A DNA stretch of 64,000 bases from Acinetobacter sp. NIPH 2100 (lineage in GTDB: Bacteria > Pseudomonadota > Gammaproteobacteria > Pseudomonadales > Moraxellaceae): the NCBI RefSeq assembly GCF_000369805.1, contig NZ_KB850224.1, positions 1,163,924 to 1,227,923 of the forward strand, in the 5' to 3' direction. This document shows, piece by piece, positions 1-9,181 of the stretch (the first letter of the stretch is position 1; each line of letters opens with the position of its first letter). The notes below the pieces were generated by a model. It did no database searches, was not told the origin of the DNA, and saw nothing but the letters and a program-made list of their open reading frames with translations. Both the position numbers and the translations under genes were made by a program.

Positions 1-1094
1 TGGCTGCACGTTATGAGGATTTTAATGTCCAAGCCAAAATTCCACAATATGACAGTAAAATTGATTCTGCTACGGGCTATCGTTCTAAATTTTTAAACTA
101 TAGTGATTCTGGTAAATCAAAATTTGATGCAATTACGCCAACAGTGGGTTTCCGCTTTGCACCGAATGACCAATTGATGTTCCGTGCTTCTTATAGTGAA
201 GGCTTTGTGACGCCATCGGTTTCGCAGATTTCTCAACCGACGTCGACCCAAGTGACGGGAGCGACATTAACAGATCCAGCAACGGGTAAAATTATTAGCA
301 CTTATGAACGTATTTCTGATGGTAATCCTGATCTAACCCCAGAAAGCTCAAAGAGTATTAATGCCGGGATTGTACTAACGCCTGAAGCTATTCCTAATTT
401 ACGTTTATCGGTTGATTATTACAACATTAAAAAAACCAATAATATCAGTTCGATCGATGCCCAATATATTTTAGACAATCAAAGTAAATATGGCAGCCGC
501 ATTAAACGTAACCAAGCTGGGGATGTGGTCTCAATTGATACCACACCATTCAACGCTTTAAACCTTAAAACCAGTGGGATTGATACCAATTTAAATTACC
601 GCTTTGATAGCATGATTGGAGAAACCACATTTAATCTGGGCTATACCCATGTCAACGAATATCGACAAAAACATAATCTGATTGATCCAGAAAAGAATTT
701 TGTCAGCCTTGTTGGTGGTGCCGTATCAGATGCACCATTAAAACATCGTGCTAATGCATCGATCTATCTACAGGCCAATGACAATTGGGGCTTTGGTTGG
801 GCAAGTCAATATTATGGTTCTTATGACATGGTCAATGCGACTGCAATTTTGAATCAAACAGGTCGTGCTGATCAAAAATTAAAGATTGAAGATCAAATCT
901 ATCATGACATTTTTGCCAAAGTGAAATTACCGACCAGTAAGTTAATCAAACAGAGTTCAAGTGAGCTAAGTTTTGGTATCCAGAATTTATTCAACGATTA
1001 TACGGTTGATATGTATGGGACACAGTCCTATCTGAGTAAATATAGTGATGTTCGTGGTCGCCAATATTATCTAAACCTTAAGTTTTCTTTCTAA
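1..1094 (+). CDS. TonB-dependent outer-membrane receptor, C-terminal part (5' end outside window)
   Basis: The reading frame is open from base 3 to the stop at 1092-1094, so the ATG at 144 is internal and the gene starts before the window. About 363 residues of a beta-barrel are visible. They include an N-P-D-L-T-P-E type segment common in TonB-dependent receptor barrels, alternating aromatic strands, and a final strand ending Leu-Lys-Phe-Ser-Phe, the terminal aromatic signature of outer-membrane barrels. The plug domain and signal peptide are not visible, so the ligand cannot be named. The three small membrane genes just downstream include a PepSY protein, a partner often found with ferric-siderophore receptors. 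Iron-chelate uptake is therefore the likely role, by inference. Confidence 0.85.
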   Translation, partial: AARYEDFNVQAKIPQYDSKIDSATGYRSKFLNYSDSGKSKFDAITPTVGFRFAPNDQLMFRASYSEGFVTPSVSQISQPTSTQVTGATLTDPATGKIISTYERISDGNPDLTPESSKSINAGIVLTPEAIPNLRLSVDYYNIKKTNNISSIDAQYILDNQSKYGSRIKRNQAGDVVSIDTTPFNALNLKTSGIDTNLNYRFDSMIGETTFNLGYTHVNEYRQKHNLIDPEKNFVSLVGGAVSDAPLKHRANASIYLQANDNWGFGWASQYYGSYDMVNATAILNQTGRADQKLKIEDQIYHDIFAKVKLPTSKLIKQSSSELSFGIQNLFNDYTVDMYGTQSYLSKYSDVRGRQYYLNLKFSF

Positions 1095-1109
1095 TCTTCC
1101 TTAAATAGT

Positions 1110-1138
1110 GGTGACGATTATTTTGCATAATCGTCACC
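1110..1138 (+). terminator. hairpin after the receptor gene
   Basis: A perfect 11-bp inverted repeat (1110-1120 with 1128-1138, 7-base loop) lies 16 bases after the receptor stop. It is followed by a mixed T/G-rich run rather than a clean T tract. It may act as a weak terminator or a processing hairpin between the receptor and the PepSY genes. Confidence 0.5.
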
Positions 1139-1153
1139 TTGTTGGGTGTTTTT

Positions 1154-1501
1154 ATGAATATTGAAGCGTCTGTGCCTTTGGGATCAGCCAAAAGGGTCAC
1201 AAAAAAGAAGGTGGAACAATCATCATTGATTAAATATCGATTGATGATTTTTTCACGTTTTATCTTGGCAATTTTTGGTGGCTATTACTTTGCTTCGATA
1301 GCGGCAATGTTGATGGGAACTTTGTTTTCTGCCGAACCCTTAAAGGCGAATGCTGTTTTTGGTGCAACCATGTTGGCTTTCGTGATTCATTGTGCTGTGT
1401 TCATTTGGGTATTTCTGGTCAATTCAACGCTGAAAGTTTGGTTGGGCGTTATTGTTCCGAGTGTCTTAATGACTGTGATGTATTGGTTTTTAAAAGGGTA
1501 A
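1154..1501 (+). CDS. small membrane protein, probably DUF3649 family
   Basis: This 115-residue protein has a basic N-terminus and about three hydrophobic helices, including a Gly-Gly-Tyr-Tyr-Phe segment at the start of the first. The ATG at 1154 is preferred over an in-frame TTG at 1139, because the TTG abuts the hairpin that ends the receptor gene. The stop is four bases before the PepSY gene. Small membrane proteins of the DUF3649 kind are known beside PepSY and DUF3325 genes in iron-uptake loci. That family name is given from context and general look, not from a search. Molecular function is unknown. Confidence 0.65.
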   Translation: MNIEASVPLGSAKRVTKKKVEQSSLIKYRLMIFSRFILAIFGGYYFASIAAMLMGTLFSAEPLKANAVFGATMLAFVIHCAVFIWVFLVNSTLKVWLGVIVPSVLMTVMYWFLKG

Positions 1502-1505
1502 TGTA

Positions 1506-3200
1506 ATGCGTGTTGATGGTAAGAATGAAGGCCCACGCCAATCCATGTCATGGTTGCATACATGGACCAGCTTACTCCTAGGATGGCTGCTTTATGCGGT
1601 TTTTGTCACGGGTACGCTTAGTTTTTTCCAAAATGAAATTACGGTTTGGATGAAACCTGAATTGCACCATTCTGTGAATACGACTTCACAACAGCAGCAA
1701 TTAGGTTATGCATTACAGTATTTAAGTCAAAAGGGCCAACCCGCTGAAAGCTGGAATATTCGTTTTGCCAATGAACGCCAACCAGCCATTATGCTGAATG
1801 TCCGTAAGCCTGGTGAAGGTCGTCGCCGTGGTGGTGAAATCTATTTAGATGCACAAACGGGTCAGGAAATTAAAGCGCGTGAAACGCGTGGAGGGGGGTT
1901 CCTATATCGTTTCCATTTTGAACTCTATGGCATGCCACGTATTTGGGGACGTTGGATTGTCGGAGTTGCGACGTTATTCATGTTTGTGGCAATTATCAGC
2001 GGCATCATTACCCATAAAAAGATTTTCAAGGATTTCTTTACTTTCCGACCTGCCAAAGGGCAACGTTCATGGTTAGATGCGCATAATGCAACAGCGGTAT
2101 TTGCCTTGCCATTCCATATCATGATTACCTTTAGTGGCTTGTTACTATTGATGTTTATGTTTATGCCGTGGGCGATGAACAGCCATTACGGCAATGGTCA
2201 AAATTTCTATCAAATACTGAATGAACCTGTTGCTAAAACACCTGAACAGGCACGCTTGTTGGCAGAACAAAAACGCAAAGAAGCAGCAGAAGAAGGACGC
2301 GGTAATCGAGGTGGTGGCCGTGGTGAATCCAAACAAGAAACGCCTGTGATTGCAGCTGCACCAATGGTGAACTTGATCGCATTGAGTCAACAAGTTCAAC
2401 AAGGCTGGGGCGATAATCCAATTGCATCGATTCGAGTGAATAAACCGAACACTATTGAAGCTGATGTTCAATTCAATGCAACACGTACGACGACATTACT
2501 TGATCGTGAGAGTATTCCTTCAGTTAAGTTTAATGCGGTCACAGGACAATTGATTGACGAAGCCAAGCCAGTTAACTCGACTCCAAAGGCTATTTATACC
2601 TTAGTGACGTGGCTGCATATGGCACATGGTGTGGATTCGGTGTTACGTTGGTTGCTATTTTTATCGGGTATATTGGGCACCATGATGGTGGCTTCTGGTT
2701 TGATATTATGGGTGGTAAAACGCATTCCAGATGTACAAAAGTTAGGTTATAAGCCTTTTGGTCATCGTGTAGTTGAAGTTCTGAATGTTACTGCCATTAC
2801 GGGATTACCAATTGCCTGTGCAGCCTATTTTATTGCCAATCGTTTTATCCCAGCACAACTCGCTGAACGTTCTCCGCATGAAATCAATGTGTTCTTTATC
2901 GCGTGGCTTGTGTGCTTAATTCATGCTGCTATTCGAGCTCATCGTCCTGCATGGTTGGAACAACTGGCTTTAGCAGCAGTGCTATTTTTGTTTATGCCAA
3001 TTCTGAATTTCCTTACAGGTGGGCAGGCGCTATGGATGAGTATCTATCATGGGCAATGGATGATCGCCAGTTTTGATTTGGTTTGTATTATTTTAAGTCT
3101 GATTTTCATCTATTCTTACTACAAATTAAAGCGTTACCAAGGTTTGCCTGTGAAGCAGAAAAAACAGCCTAAGGTCCAAGTGGAACAGGAGCAAGCATAA
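1506..3200 (+). CDS. PepSY-associated membrane protein, possible ferric-siderophore reductase
   Basis: This 564-residue inner-membrane protein has about eight hydrophobic helices. The first is near residues 16-41, others flank two periplasmic PepSY-like regions, and a cluster lies at the C-terminus. His residues occur at helix ends, including Leu-His-Thr-Trp in the first helix, a His-Asn pair and Pro-Phe-His around residues 190-205, and Trp-Leu-His-Met-Ala-His near residue 370. This is the pattern expected of haem-ligating PepSY_TM proteins such as FoxB-type siderophore reductases. A low-complexity Glu/Arg/Gly loop sits near residues 250-275. The gene starts four bases after the upstream small membrane gene and overlaps the next start by one base (TAATG), so the three are probably co-translated. 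The reductase role is inferred from family and context. Confidence 0.8.
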   Translation: MRVDGKNEGPRQSMSWLHTWTSLLLGWLLYAVFVTGTLSFFQNEITVWMKPELHHSVNTTSQQQQLGYALQYLSQKGQPAESWNIRFANERQPAIMLNVRKPGEGRRRGGEIYLDAQTGQEIKARETRGGGFLYRFHFELYGMPRIWGRWIVGVATLFMFVAIISGIITHKKIFKDFFTFRPAKGQRSWLDAHNATAVFALPFHIMITFSGLLLLMFMFMPWAMNSHYGNGQNFYQILNEPVAKTPEQARLLAEQKRKEAAEEGRGNRGGGRGESKQETPVIAAAPMVNLIALSQQVQQGWGDNPIASIRVNKPNTIEADVQFNATRTTTLLDRESIPSVKFNAVTGQLIDEAKPVNSTPKAIYTLVTWLHMAHGVDSVLRWLLFLSGILGTMMVASGLILWVVKRIPDVQKLGYKPFGHRVVEVLNVTAITGLPIACAAYFIANRFIPAQLAERSPHEINVFFIAWLVCLIHAAIRAHRPAWLEQLALAAVLFLFMPILNFLTGGQALWMSIYHGQWMIASFDLVCIILSLIFIYSYYKLKRYQGLPVKQKKQPKVQVEQEQA

Positions 3201-3535
3201 TGGCAGCATTGATGTTGTGGTGTGTTGCAGTGGTGGCCTTGTCGAGTTTGGCTTGTGGAATGAGTAAGCATCAGCGCGATATTTTTACTGTTCAAATCTC
3301 TGCTAAAAATAGTCGATATTTTGAAATTGCAGGCTGGGTGATTCTGCTCATTTCAGCGGTGGTTACGATTTACTTTAAAGGTGCTTCGGTTGGGCTGTCA
3401 GAATGGTTAGGTTGTATCACTTTTGCCGCTTTGGCAGTCGGGTTATTATTAACTTATCAACCTAAAAAACTATTGCAGGCCAATGCGATTGTGACTGTTT
3501 TATTCGTATTGCTGTTGATCATGAGTTTGATTTAA
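3200..3535 (+). CDS. small membrane protein, probably DUF3325 family
   Basis: This 111-residue protein is almost entirely hydrophobic, with three to four predicted helices and short polar loops. A Ser-Lys-His-Gln sequence follows the first helix, a feature I associate with DUF3325 proteins. It starts on the last base of the PepSY stop codon, which indicates translational coupling. DUF3325-type genes are repeatedly found downstream of PepSY genes in iron loci, and that context is the main support. No catalytic motif is visible. It may be a structural subunit of the PepSY complex. Confidence 0.65.
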   Translation: MAALMLWCVAVVALSSLACGMSKHQRDIFTVQISAKNSRYFEIAGWVILLISAVVTIYFKGASVGLSEWLGCITFAALAVGLLLTYQPKKLLQANAIVTVLFVLLLIMSLI

Positions 3536-3555
3536 GACTTGGCTGCATCGTAGTT

Positions 3556-3593
3556 AAATAAAAAGAGGAAACCAAAGTTTCCTCTTTTTATTT
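3556..3593. terminator. bidirectional intrinsic terminator between convergent genes
   Basis: A perfect 17-bp inverted repeat (3556-3572 with 3577-3593) has a 4-base loop, an A-rich 5' arm and a T-rich 3' arm. It can therefore terminate on both strands. It sits between the DUF3325-like gene (+) and the siderophore receptor (-), exactly where a shared terminator is expected. Confidence 0.9.
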
Positions 3594-3620
3594 GTGAATG
3601 GAAGATAAGACTAGTTGGTT

Positions 3621-6170
3621 TTACCAGTCATATTTCAAACCCACGCGGAAATTGGTTGGCGCACCATAATAGCTATTGGTGGTCGCCAAGTGGTATTTTT
3701 CATTAAATAGATTATTTAAATTGAAATTCACCAACAGGTTTTCATTGATTTTATAACGTGCCATTAAGTCGACTAAAGCATAGCTGTCTTGTGTGAAGCG
3801 AGCGCCATTTGGTCCACCATCTTGATAAATTTCACTTTGCCAACGAAGGCCACCGCCAATTGTTAGTGCTTCATCGAGATATGGTAGGGTATAAGTGGTA
3901 AATAGTTTGGCTGTATTATTCGGGATGCTGGTATTTAAGTTTTTGCCCTTGTTGTCTTGAGAGAGATTACGTGAAAAGCTTGCAGAAACTTGCCATAGAT
4001 CTGTCAGTTTTCCTGTACTTTCGATTTCAAAACCACGGCTTTTTGTTCCAGATTCGGTACGATAGGCTTGTACTTCACTGCCACTTGGACCGATAATTTT
4101 TACTTTATTACCTTCTGCATCAATGACTTCTACCGCTTTGTTATCTTCCTGAGTTTGATAAATGGCAGCACCAATATTTAACTGATTGTCAAAGAAAGCA
4201 CCTTTAATCCCAAGTTCTGTACTATTCCCGATTAAGGGCTCTAAATAGTTTGCATGAATATCTAGTTTATCTTGTGGAGAGAAAATGGTGGTATAGCTGG
4301 CATAGCCTGTCCATTGGTCTGTTATGTCGTAAGTAATACCGAAGTATGGAATGACCTCACCGTTTTCTTGTTGTTTTTTATATGATGTGACCTTATCAGT
4401 GGTATTAAAGTTGCGCGTAACGCGTTCCCAGTTTTCTACGCGAGTGCCTAAAATCACAGCCAGTGGATCAGTAAGTTTCAGACGTATTGCACCAAATACG
4501 GATTGGCTCTGATCATCACCACTGTAAGCACCATCAATCATGGTCGCTGGCCGAGTCGGATTATGCCCATCCCATGCAAAGATATTATCTAGTTTGCCTT
4601 CCCAATCCATACCATTGTTCCAGCCAGAATAGGTTGGACGTTTATTTTTACTTTTAGCGTAGGTTGTACCTAAAACGACTTCATGTGTTTGGCTAAATAA
4701 GTCAAAAGAACCATTCAATGTTAAGCTAAATAGATCTTGAGTTGGTTTATAATCCCAACGGGTGGCATAAATCATAGCGCCTGCCCCGGTTTGTTTATCA
4801 ATCCCATTCGAGTAGATATAACCGACTACTTCGTCCGATGCTGTAATTGTTCTTGAGGCAGTACCTTTGAGTTTCCAGCGGTCGTTAAATTGGTGCTCTA
4901 CATCTGCAAAATATGCGGTCGTGGTCCGATCTGAATAGGTCCAGTCAGCAGCATTCGAGTCTGAACGCGACCAATCAATTAGACTGCCATCTGTGTAAAA
5001 TGAAGGTAAACCACCTCGGGCAATACCTGAAATATCCATTTTTTGATAGCTGACTCCTAAACTGGCTTTGGTTCTTTCTGTGAGGTCTGCTTCAACAACA
5101 CCATAGGCAATTTTTCGTTCTTCACTATAGCGATCTAAATAGGAGTCACCTGTTTGATAGGCTAAAACTGTACGACCCCGAACGCTGCCCGAGGCATTTA
5201 AGGGGCTGGAAACATCAATATCGGTGCGATAAGTATCCCATGAACCTGCACTTGTACTCACAGAGGCTTTGAAATCTTGCAACGGTTTTTTGCGAACCAT
5301 ATTGATACTGGCACTTGCAGAACCAGCACCTGTCATTAAACCATTGGCACCACGTACCACTTCAACACGGTCAAATAAAGCAGTATCCTGACTTTGAAAA
5401 ATAGCAGTATATGAACTCATAAGCTTTACGCCATCGAGTAAATAGTTATCAACCGTTTGACCGCGTGCATAAACAGGCGAGTTATCACTGCCGATGTTTC
5501 CCGTTTGGTTAATGGTTAAACCTGCGGCTTGTGAAATGACATCGGTCAGTTGCGTTAGGTTTTGGTCTTTCATTTGCTGATTGGTAATCACGCTGACCAA
5601 TTGAGGTGTTTCTTTTAGGGTTAAAGCCAAGCCAGTTGAGGCGGTTGTTGCCTTGGCAGTATATGACCCAGAGCCTTCTGTGGTGAGGTTTTTGCCTTTA
5701 TCTGCACTCAGATGAATCGTCGCTAGTTGTGCTACGCCAGTTTCGCTACTTTGATTTGCTTCAGCCGTTGCATTTGCTTTGGTACGAATCGCTTCTAACT
5801 TAACGACTTTAGGTTCAATCGCTGCTACAGCTGCTTTGGCTTGAATGCTATATCCCGCATTGGCGACTTTGACTGCTTCAAATGCATGTGGTTTGAGCAA
5901 AACGTCTAAAGCAGTTTCTACTGAATAATTTCCTTTCAGTGCAGTACTTTTTATTTTAGAGAGTGTGGCCGAATCATAGCTGATGGTGCTGCCTGTTTGA
6001 ATCGCTAACTGTTTGAGTGCTTGATCAAGTGTGGTTGAGCTAATCGAAATCTGATAAACATTTGCAGCATAGGCAGACGTTGTTGCGATGCTGACAACGC
6101 TGAGTGGCATGCCCCATAAGATTGCGCGTACAGCCAACGCCAAGGTACTTTTCGCCTGATAATCCTTCAT
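3621..6170 (-). CDS. FecA/FpvA-type TonB-dependent siderophore receptor with signalling domain
   Basis: This 849-residue receptor starts with a signal peptide ending near Ala-Tyr-Ala-Ala (residues 33-36). A secretin/TonB short N-terminal (STN) signalling domain follows at about residues 40-110, then a linker, a plug domain at about 180-300 containing Val-Glu-Val-Val-Arg-Gly, and a 22-strand-type barrel ending Leu-Lys-Tyr-Asp-Trp. The STN domain and the upstream FecR and FecI genes on the same strand identify it as a transducing receptor. Ligand binding outside is signalled through FecR to FecI to switch on its own transcription. The ligand is unknown; the general look resembles hydroxamate or pyoverdine-type receptors. 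Confidence 0.92.
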   Translation of the reverse strand: MKDYQAKSTLALAVRAILWGMPLSVVSIATTSAYAANVYQISISSTTLDQALKQLAIQTGSTISYDSATLSKIKSTALKGNYSVETALDVLLKPHAFEAVKVANAGYSIQAKAAVAAIEPKVVKLEAIRTKANATAEANQSSETGVAQLATIHLSADKGKNLTTEGSGSYTAKATTASTGLALTLKETPQLVSVITNQQMKDQNLTQLTDVISQAAGLTINQTGNIGSDNSPVYARGQTVDNYLLDGVKLMSSYTAIFQSQDTALFDRVEVVRGANGLMTGAGSASASINMVRKKPLQDFKASVSTSAGSWDTYRTDIDVSSPLNASGSVRGRTVLAYQTGDSYLDRYSEERKIAYGVVEADLTERTKASLGVSYQKMDISGIARGGLPSFYTDGSLIDWSRSDSNAADWTYSDRTTTAYFADVEHQFNDRWKLKGTASRTITASDEVVGYIYSNGIDKQTGAGAMIYATRWDYKPTQDLFSLTLNGSFDLFSQTHEVVLGTTYAKSKNKRPTYSGWNNGMDWEGKLDNIFAWDGHNPTRPATMIDGAYSGDDQSQSVFGAIRLKLTDPLAVILGTRVENWERVTRNFNTTDKVTSYKKQQENGEVIPYFGITYDITDQWTGYASYTTIFSPQDKLDIHANYLEPLIGNSTELGIKGAFFDNQLNIGAAIYQTQEDNKAVEVIDAEGNKVKIIGPSGSEVQAYRTESGTKSRGFEIESTGKLTDLWQVSASFSRNLSQDNKGKNLNTSIPNNTAKLFTTYTLPYLDEALTIGGGLRWQSEIYQDGGPNGARFTQDSYALVDLMARYKINENLLVNFNLNNLFNEKYHLATTNSYYGAPTNFRVGLKYDW

Positions 6171-6235
6171 GTGGTCTTCTCGAGTGGGAGTGTATTTCTC
6201 TATAAGTCGGATCAGATCAAAAAAGGATCAAATTT

Positions 6236-7192
6236 TTATCTTTTTTTTATTTTTAATAAGTACGGACTGTAATCGTTGAGCTCTAGTTGATGGGTGTAGG
6301 CTAGTGTATCGAGACTCTGTTGAGGATTTTGCAATGAAAATACCCCAGAAATCGGGATGTTTTTCAGTTCAGTATCGATAAGATAGGTCCCTTTTTTATA
6401 ACGATACAATTCATCCAGTACTTTCTGTAAAGGCCATTGTTCTACCACCAGCAATTGTTGTGTCCAATAGGGGCGATCATTATTGAGTGGGAGTGGTTTA
6501 GAAATATGTTGGGTATCGAAAAATGCACGTTGGCCTTGCTTTAAAATCTGACGCTGCCCAGAATCCTGAGGCTGTAGCGCGACTGCATGTTGATAGACTT
6601 TGACCCGAGTCTGATTATGATGTTCTTGGCGAACCGTAAACTGCGTACCTAATGCTTCAATCGCACCATCTTTGGTATTCACCATAAATGGACGATGCTG
6701 TGGATCTTTGGCGGTCTGGATATAAATTTCACCTTCGATCAGTTGAATTTGTCGGGTCTGTTCAGAAAAATCCACGTTGATATAACTATCACTGGCCAAT
6801 ATCAAGCTTGAACCATCTTTCAGTGAAACGGTTTTAATTTCACCCACCTGGGTATGATAATCAGATTGCCATTTTGCCCAAGGCAACAAATACATTCCGC
6901 AGCCGAGAACCAGCAATCCTGAAACGCATAACAGCATATTTCGTTTTGCTGTCAGATTAAATTTTTGATTGGACTGCACTATAGATTCTGAAGGGAAGTG
7001 GTTGGATAATCCTGTTAAGCCGTGTGTAAATCTATTGATGTGTTGAATAGCTAAGGCATGTTCTTTTTTTTCTGCCAGCCAACGTTCAAATTGCTGCTGT
7101 TGCAGCTCGGTCATTTCACCTGAATGCAATAGCACGAGCCAATCGGTGGCTTCATCTAATACATGATCAGGGATTTTAGAGACTTGAGACAT
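6236..7192 (-). CDS. fecR: FecR-family anti-sigma / sigma regulator
   Basis: This 318-residue single-span protein has a cytoplasmic N-terminal DUF4880-like region at residues 1-50, where a Trp-Leu pair and a Phe-Glu-Arg-Trp-Leu segment are typical. A membrane helix follows at about residues 85-105, then a periplasmic FecR domain at about 115-215 and a C-terminal STN-like region that should contact the receptor's signalling domain. It starts 23 bases after the sigma gene and lies 65 bases before the receptor gene, completing the fecI-fecR-receptor order. It is expected to hold the sigma factor inactive or activate it on a signal from the receptor. Confidence 0.9.
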   Translation of the reverse strand: MSQVSKIPDHVLDEATDWLVLLHSGEMTELQQQQFERWLAEKKEHALAIQHINRFTHGLTGLSNHFPSESIVQSNQKFNLTAKRNMLLCVSGLLVLGCGMYLLPWAKWQSDYHTQVGEIKTVSLKDGSSLILASDSYINVDFSEQTRQIQLIEGEIYIQTAKDPQHRPFMVNTKDGAIEALGTQFTVRQEHHNQTRVKVYQHAVALQPQDSGQRQILKQGQRAFFDTQHISKPLPLNNDRPYWTQQLLVVEQWPLQKVLDELYRYKKGTYLIDTELKNIPISGVFSLQNPQQSLDTLAYTHQLELNDYSPYLLKIKKR

Positions 7193-7215
7193 GGCAGAAA
7201 AGCAAATTCAGCAAA

Positions 7216-7731
7216 TTAATCGGTCTGATTATAAAGACTAATACAGGCCAAGAAAGCCTGTTTCATATCTCTTTTGACCGTTGCTTCAGAAATATCCAGT
7301 TTTTCACTAATGGCACGATAAGTTAGTCCATCCAATTGCGATAATAAAAACACCTGTGCAGTACGTTGGGGTAGTTTTTCTAACATTAAATGGACTTGAT
7401 AGAGCGTTTCTCGAATACAGACTTCGTATTCGGCCGATGGATAGTATTCTTCTGGAAGCTGTGCAAGTGCATCTAAATACAGATGTTCTACATGCTGATG
7501 CCGCCAATAATCAATAATTACATGCTTGGCGATGCCCATTAACCATGCCTGAGGTTCTTTAATCTTTTCAAAGCAATAGTCACTTTTCAAAGCACGGTAG
7601 AACACTTCCTGACTCAAATCTTCCGATTGATGGTGGTGCTGTAGCTTGTGCTTAAACCATGACAACAGCGAGCTTTGTTGTGATTGATAAACGTGGCTAA
7701 ACCATAACTGTTTTTCTACGTTCAGGTGCAT
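7216..7731 (-). CDS. fecI: ECF sigma factor, FecI type
   Basis: This 171-residue sigma-70 family protein has region 2 at about residues 15-80, with Asp-Leu-Ser-Gln-Glu-Val-Phe, and a region 4 helix-turn-helix at about 115-165, with Gly-Leu-Thr-Tyr-Arg-Ala-Ile-Ser and Ser-Glu-Ala-Thr-Val-Lys-Arg. The length is normal for FecI proteins. It is the first gene of the minus-strand operon and a Fur-box-like sequence lies about 70-90 bases upstream, so iron repression is likely. The ATG at 7731 is not preceded by a strong ribosome-binding site, which fits low expression of a regulatory sigma factor. Confidence 0.92.
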   Translation of the reverse strand: MHLNVEKQLWFSHVYQSQQSSLLSWFKHKLQHHHQSEDLSQEVFYRALKSDYCFEKIKEPQAWLMGIAKHVIIDYWRHQHVEHLYLDALAQLPEEYYPSAEYEVCIRETLYQVHLMLEKLPQRTAQVFLLSQLDGLTYRAISEKLDISEATVKRDMKQAFLACISLYNQTD

Positions 7732-7798
7732 AGCAAGGAGTCCATAAATGAGCAGGGAGATGCACAGTTAAAGGCGGATGGAAAAAATATTTTCAAAT

Positions 7799-7817
7799 AG
7801 TAATGATAATTGTTCTT
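7799..7817. promoter_or_regulatory. Fur-box-like site between fecI and the RND operon
   Basis: The 19 bases AGTAATGATAATTGTTCTT match the classical Fur box in about 13 of 19 positions by eye, including the TAATGATAAT core. The site lies about 70 bases upstream of fecI (-) and about 150 bases upstream of the RND adaptor gene (+). Binding to one or both promoters is an inference. Confidence 0.6.
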
Positions 7818-7965
7818 AATATCAATAAAATTGTATACATACTTTTACAGAAAAAATTGAGCTGATTTTGAATCTCGTTCGACTAAACCAATGCAGGGGA
7901 ACATTTTTTGTTTTCTTCTTCTCCCATATTTTTAATGAATTTTATTTGAATAAGTAGAGTATGTC

Positions 7966-9177
7966 ATGAGTGAACAACAGATTGATTTAAAACCACAACA
8001 GCATTCTCGATCAAATAAAATCAAATGGTTGATTGGCTTTATTGTGCTTTTGCTATTGATGATATGGGGCTGGAATTATTGGAAAAAGTCACAAGCCAAT
8101 ACGCAAGAGTCATTTAGCCAATGGAGCAAACCCGTGCCTGTTCGTGTGGTGGGGGTACAACGTGGAGACTTGCAATTACAAATTAAGGCGATTGGTACGG
8201 TGGTGCCAGCCAATACCGTGAATGTTCAAGGTCAGGTGTCTGGTGTGCTACAAAAGCTGTATTTCCAAGAGGGGCAATACATCAAGAAAGGGCAATTGTT
8301 AGCACAAATTGATCCGATACCATTTCAAGTCGCATTGGCACAGGCACAAGGGACACAGCAACAAAATTTAGCGCAGTTGCAAAATGCACAAACTGAATTG
8401 AAGCGCTATCAGTTGCTGTATAAACAAGACTCGATTGCCAAGCAACAGGTCGATCAACAGCAAGCCTTAGTCAATCAACTCAAGGGACAAATGCAAGCCA
8501 ATCAAGCACAGGTGGATGCGGCAAAGTTACAACTGTCTTATACCAAAATATATGCACCGATTGATGGACGTGTTGGTTTTCGCCTCAAAGATGCAGGCAA
8601 TTTAATTCAGGCCAATGAAGCAACGGGTCTATTGAGTATTACCCAAATCCATCCCGTGTATATCCAGTTTGCTGTTGCGGAAAACTATTTAGACATCGTA
8701 CGCCAAGCCACTAAAAATAAACAAAGCATTCAAGTCAGTGCTTGGGATCGTGCAGAACAAAAACAATTGGCAACAGGCTCAGTTCAAGCACTGGATAACC
8801 AGATTGATCTGAATACAGGCACACTTAAAGTTAAAGCTGTTTTTGCCAATCTGGATGATGCTTTATTTCCGAATCAATTTGTCAATGTGCGTTTAAATGC
8901 CAAGACCTTGCAAAATGCAGTGCATCTACCGAGTGACGCCATTCAACATGGCGCAAAAGGAACTTATGTTTATATTGTCAATAAAGAACATAAAGCCGAA
9001 GTGCGTCTGTTAAAACTGGGTGTGGTTTCACAAGGACAGACCGAAATTGTTGAAGGTCTTCAGGGCAATGAACGTGTTGTTTTAGAGGGGATTGATCGAC
9101 TTTCAGAAGGGCAAGAAGTACAAGTCATTCAAGATGATGTTTCTAAGCCAATACCAGCAAAAACTGTAGCTGGGTAA
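7966..9177 (+). CDS. mdtA: RND efflux periplasmic adaptor (MdtA-type membrane fusion protein)
   Basis: This 403-residue protein has an N-terminal membrane anchor at residues 22-38, followed by a barrel/lipoyl region with Val-Gln-Gly-Gln-Val-Ser-Gly. A Gln-rich alpha-hairpin coiled coil spans about residues 115-180. The second lipoyl half (Tyr-Ala-Pro-Ile-Asp-Gly-Arg-Val-Gly) and beta-barrel and membrane-proximal domains follow. The adaptor is expected to link the inner-membrane pumps to the outer-membrane channel encoded downstream. It is first in a four-gene operon, four bases before the first pump gene. The start is ATG at 7966; the ATG at 7961 is out of frame and closes at once. Mdt naming rests on the adaptor plus two-pump order. 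Confidence 0.9.
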   Translation: MSEQQIDLKPQQHSRSNKIKWLIGFIVLLLLMIWGWNYWKKSQANTQESFSQWSKPVPVRVVGVQRGDLQLQIKAIGTVVPANTVNVQGQVSGVLQKLYFQEGQYIKKGQLLAQIDPIPFQVALAQAQGTQQQNLAQLQNAQTELKRYQLLYKQDSIAKQQVDQQQALVNQLKGQMQANQAQVDAAKLQLSYTKIYAPIDGRVGFRLKDAGNLIQANEATGLLSITQIHPVYIQFAVAENYLDIVRQATKNKQSIQVSAWDRAEQKQLATGSVQALDNQIDLNTGTLKVKAVFANLDDALFPNQFVNVRLNAKTLQNAVHLPSDAIQHGAKGTYVYIVNKEHKAEVRLLKLGVVSQGQTEIVEGLQGNERVVLEGIDRLSEGQEVQVIQDDVSKPIPAKTVAG

Positions 9178-9181
9178 GCGT

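Noticed and set aside
1139..1153. TTG start for the small membrane protein before PepSY
   Set aside because: It adjoins the 3' arm of the hairpin that ends the receptor gene; the ATG at 1154 is simpler.
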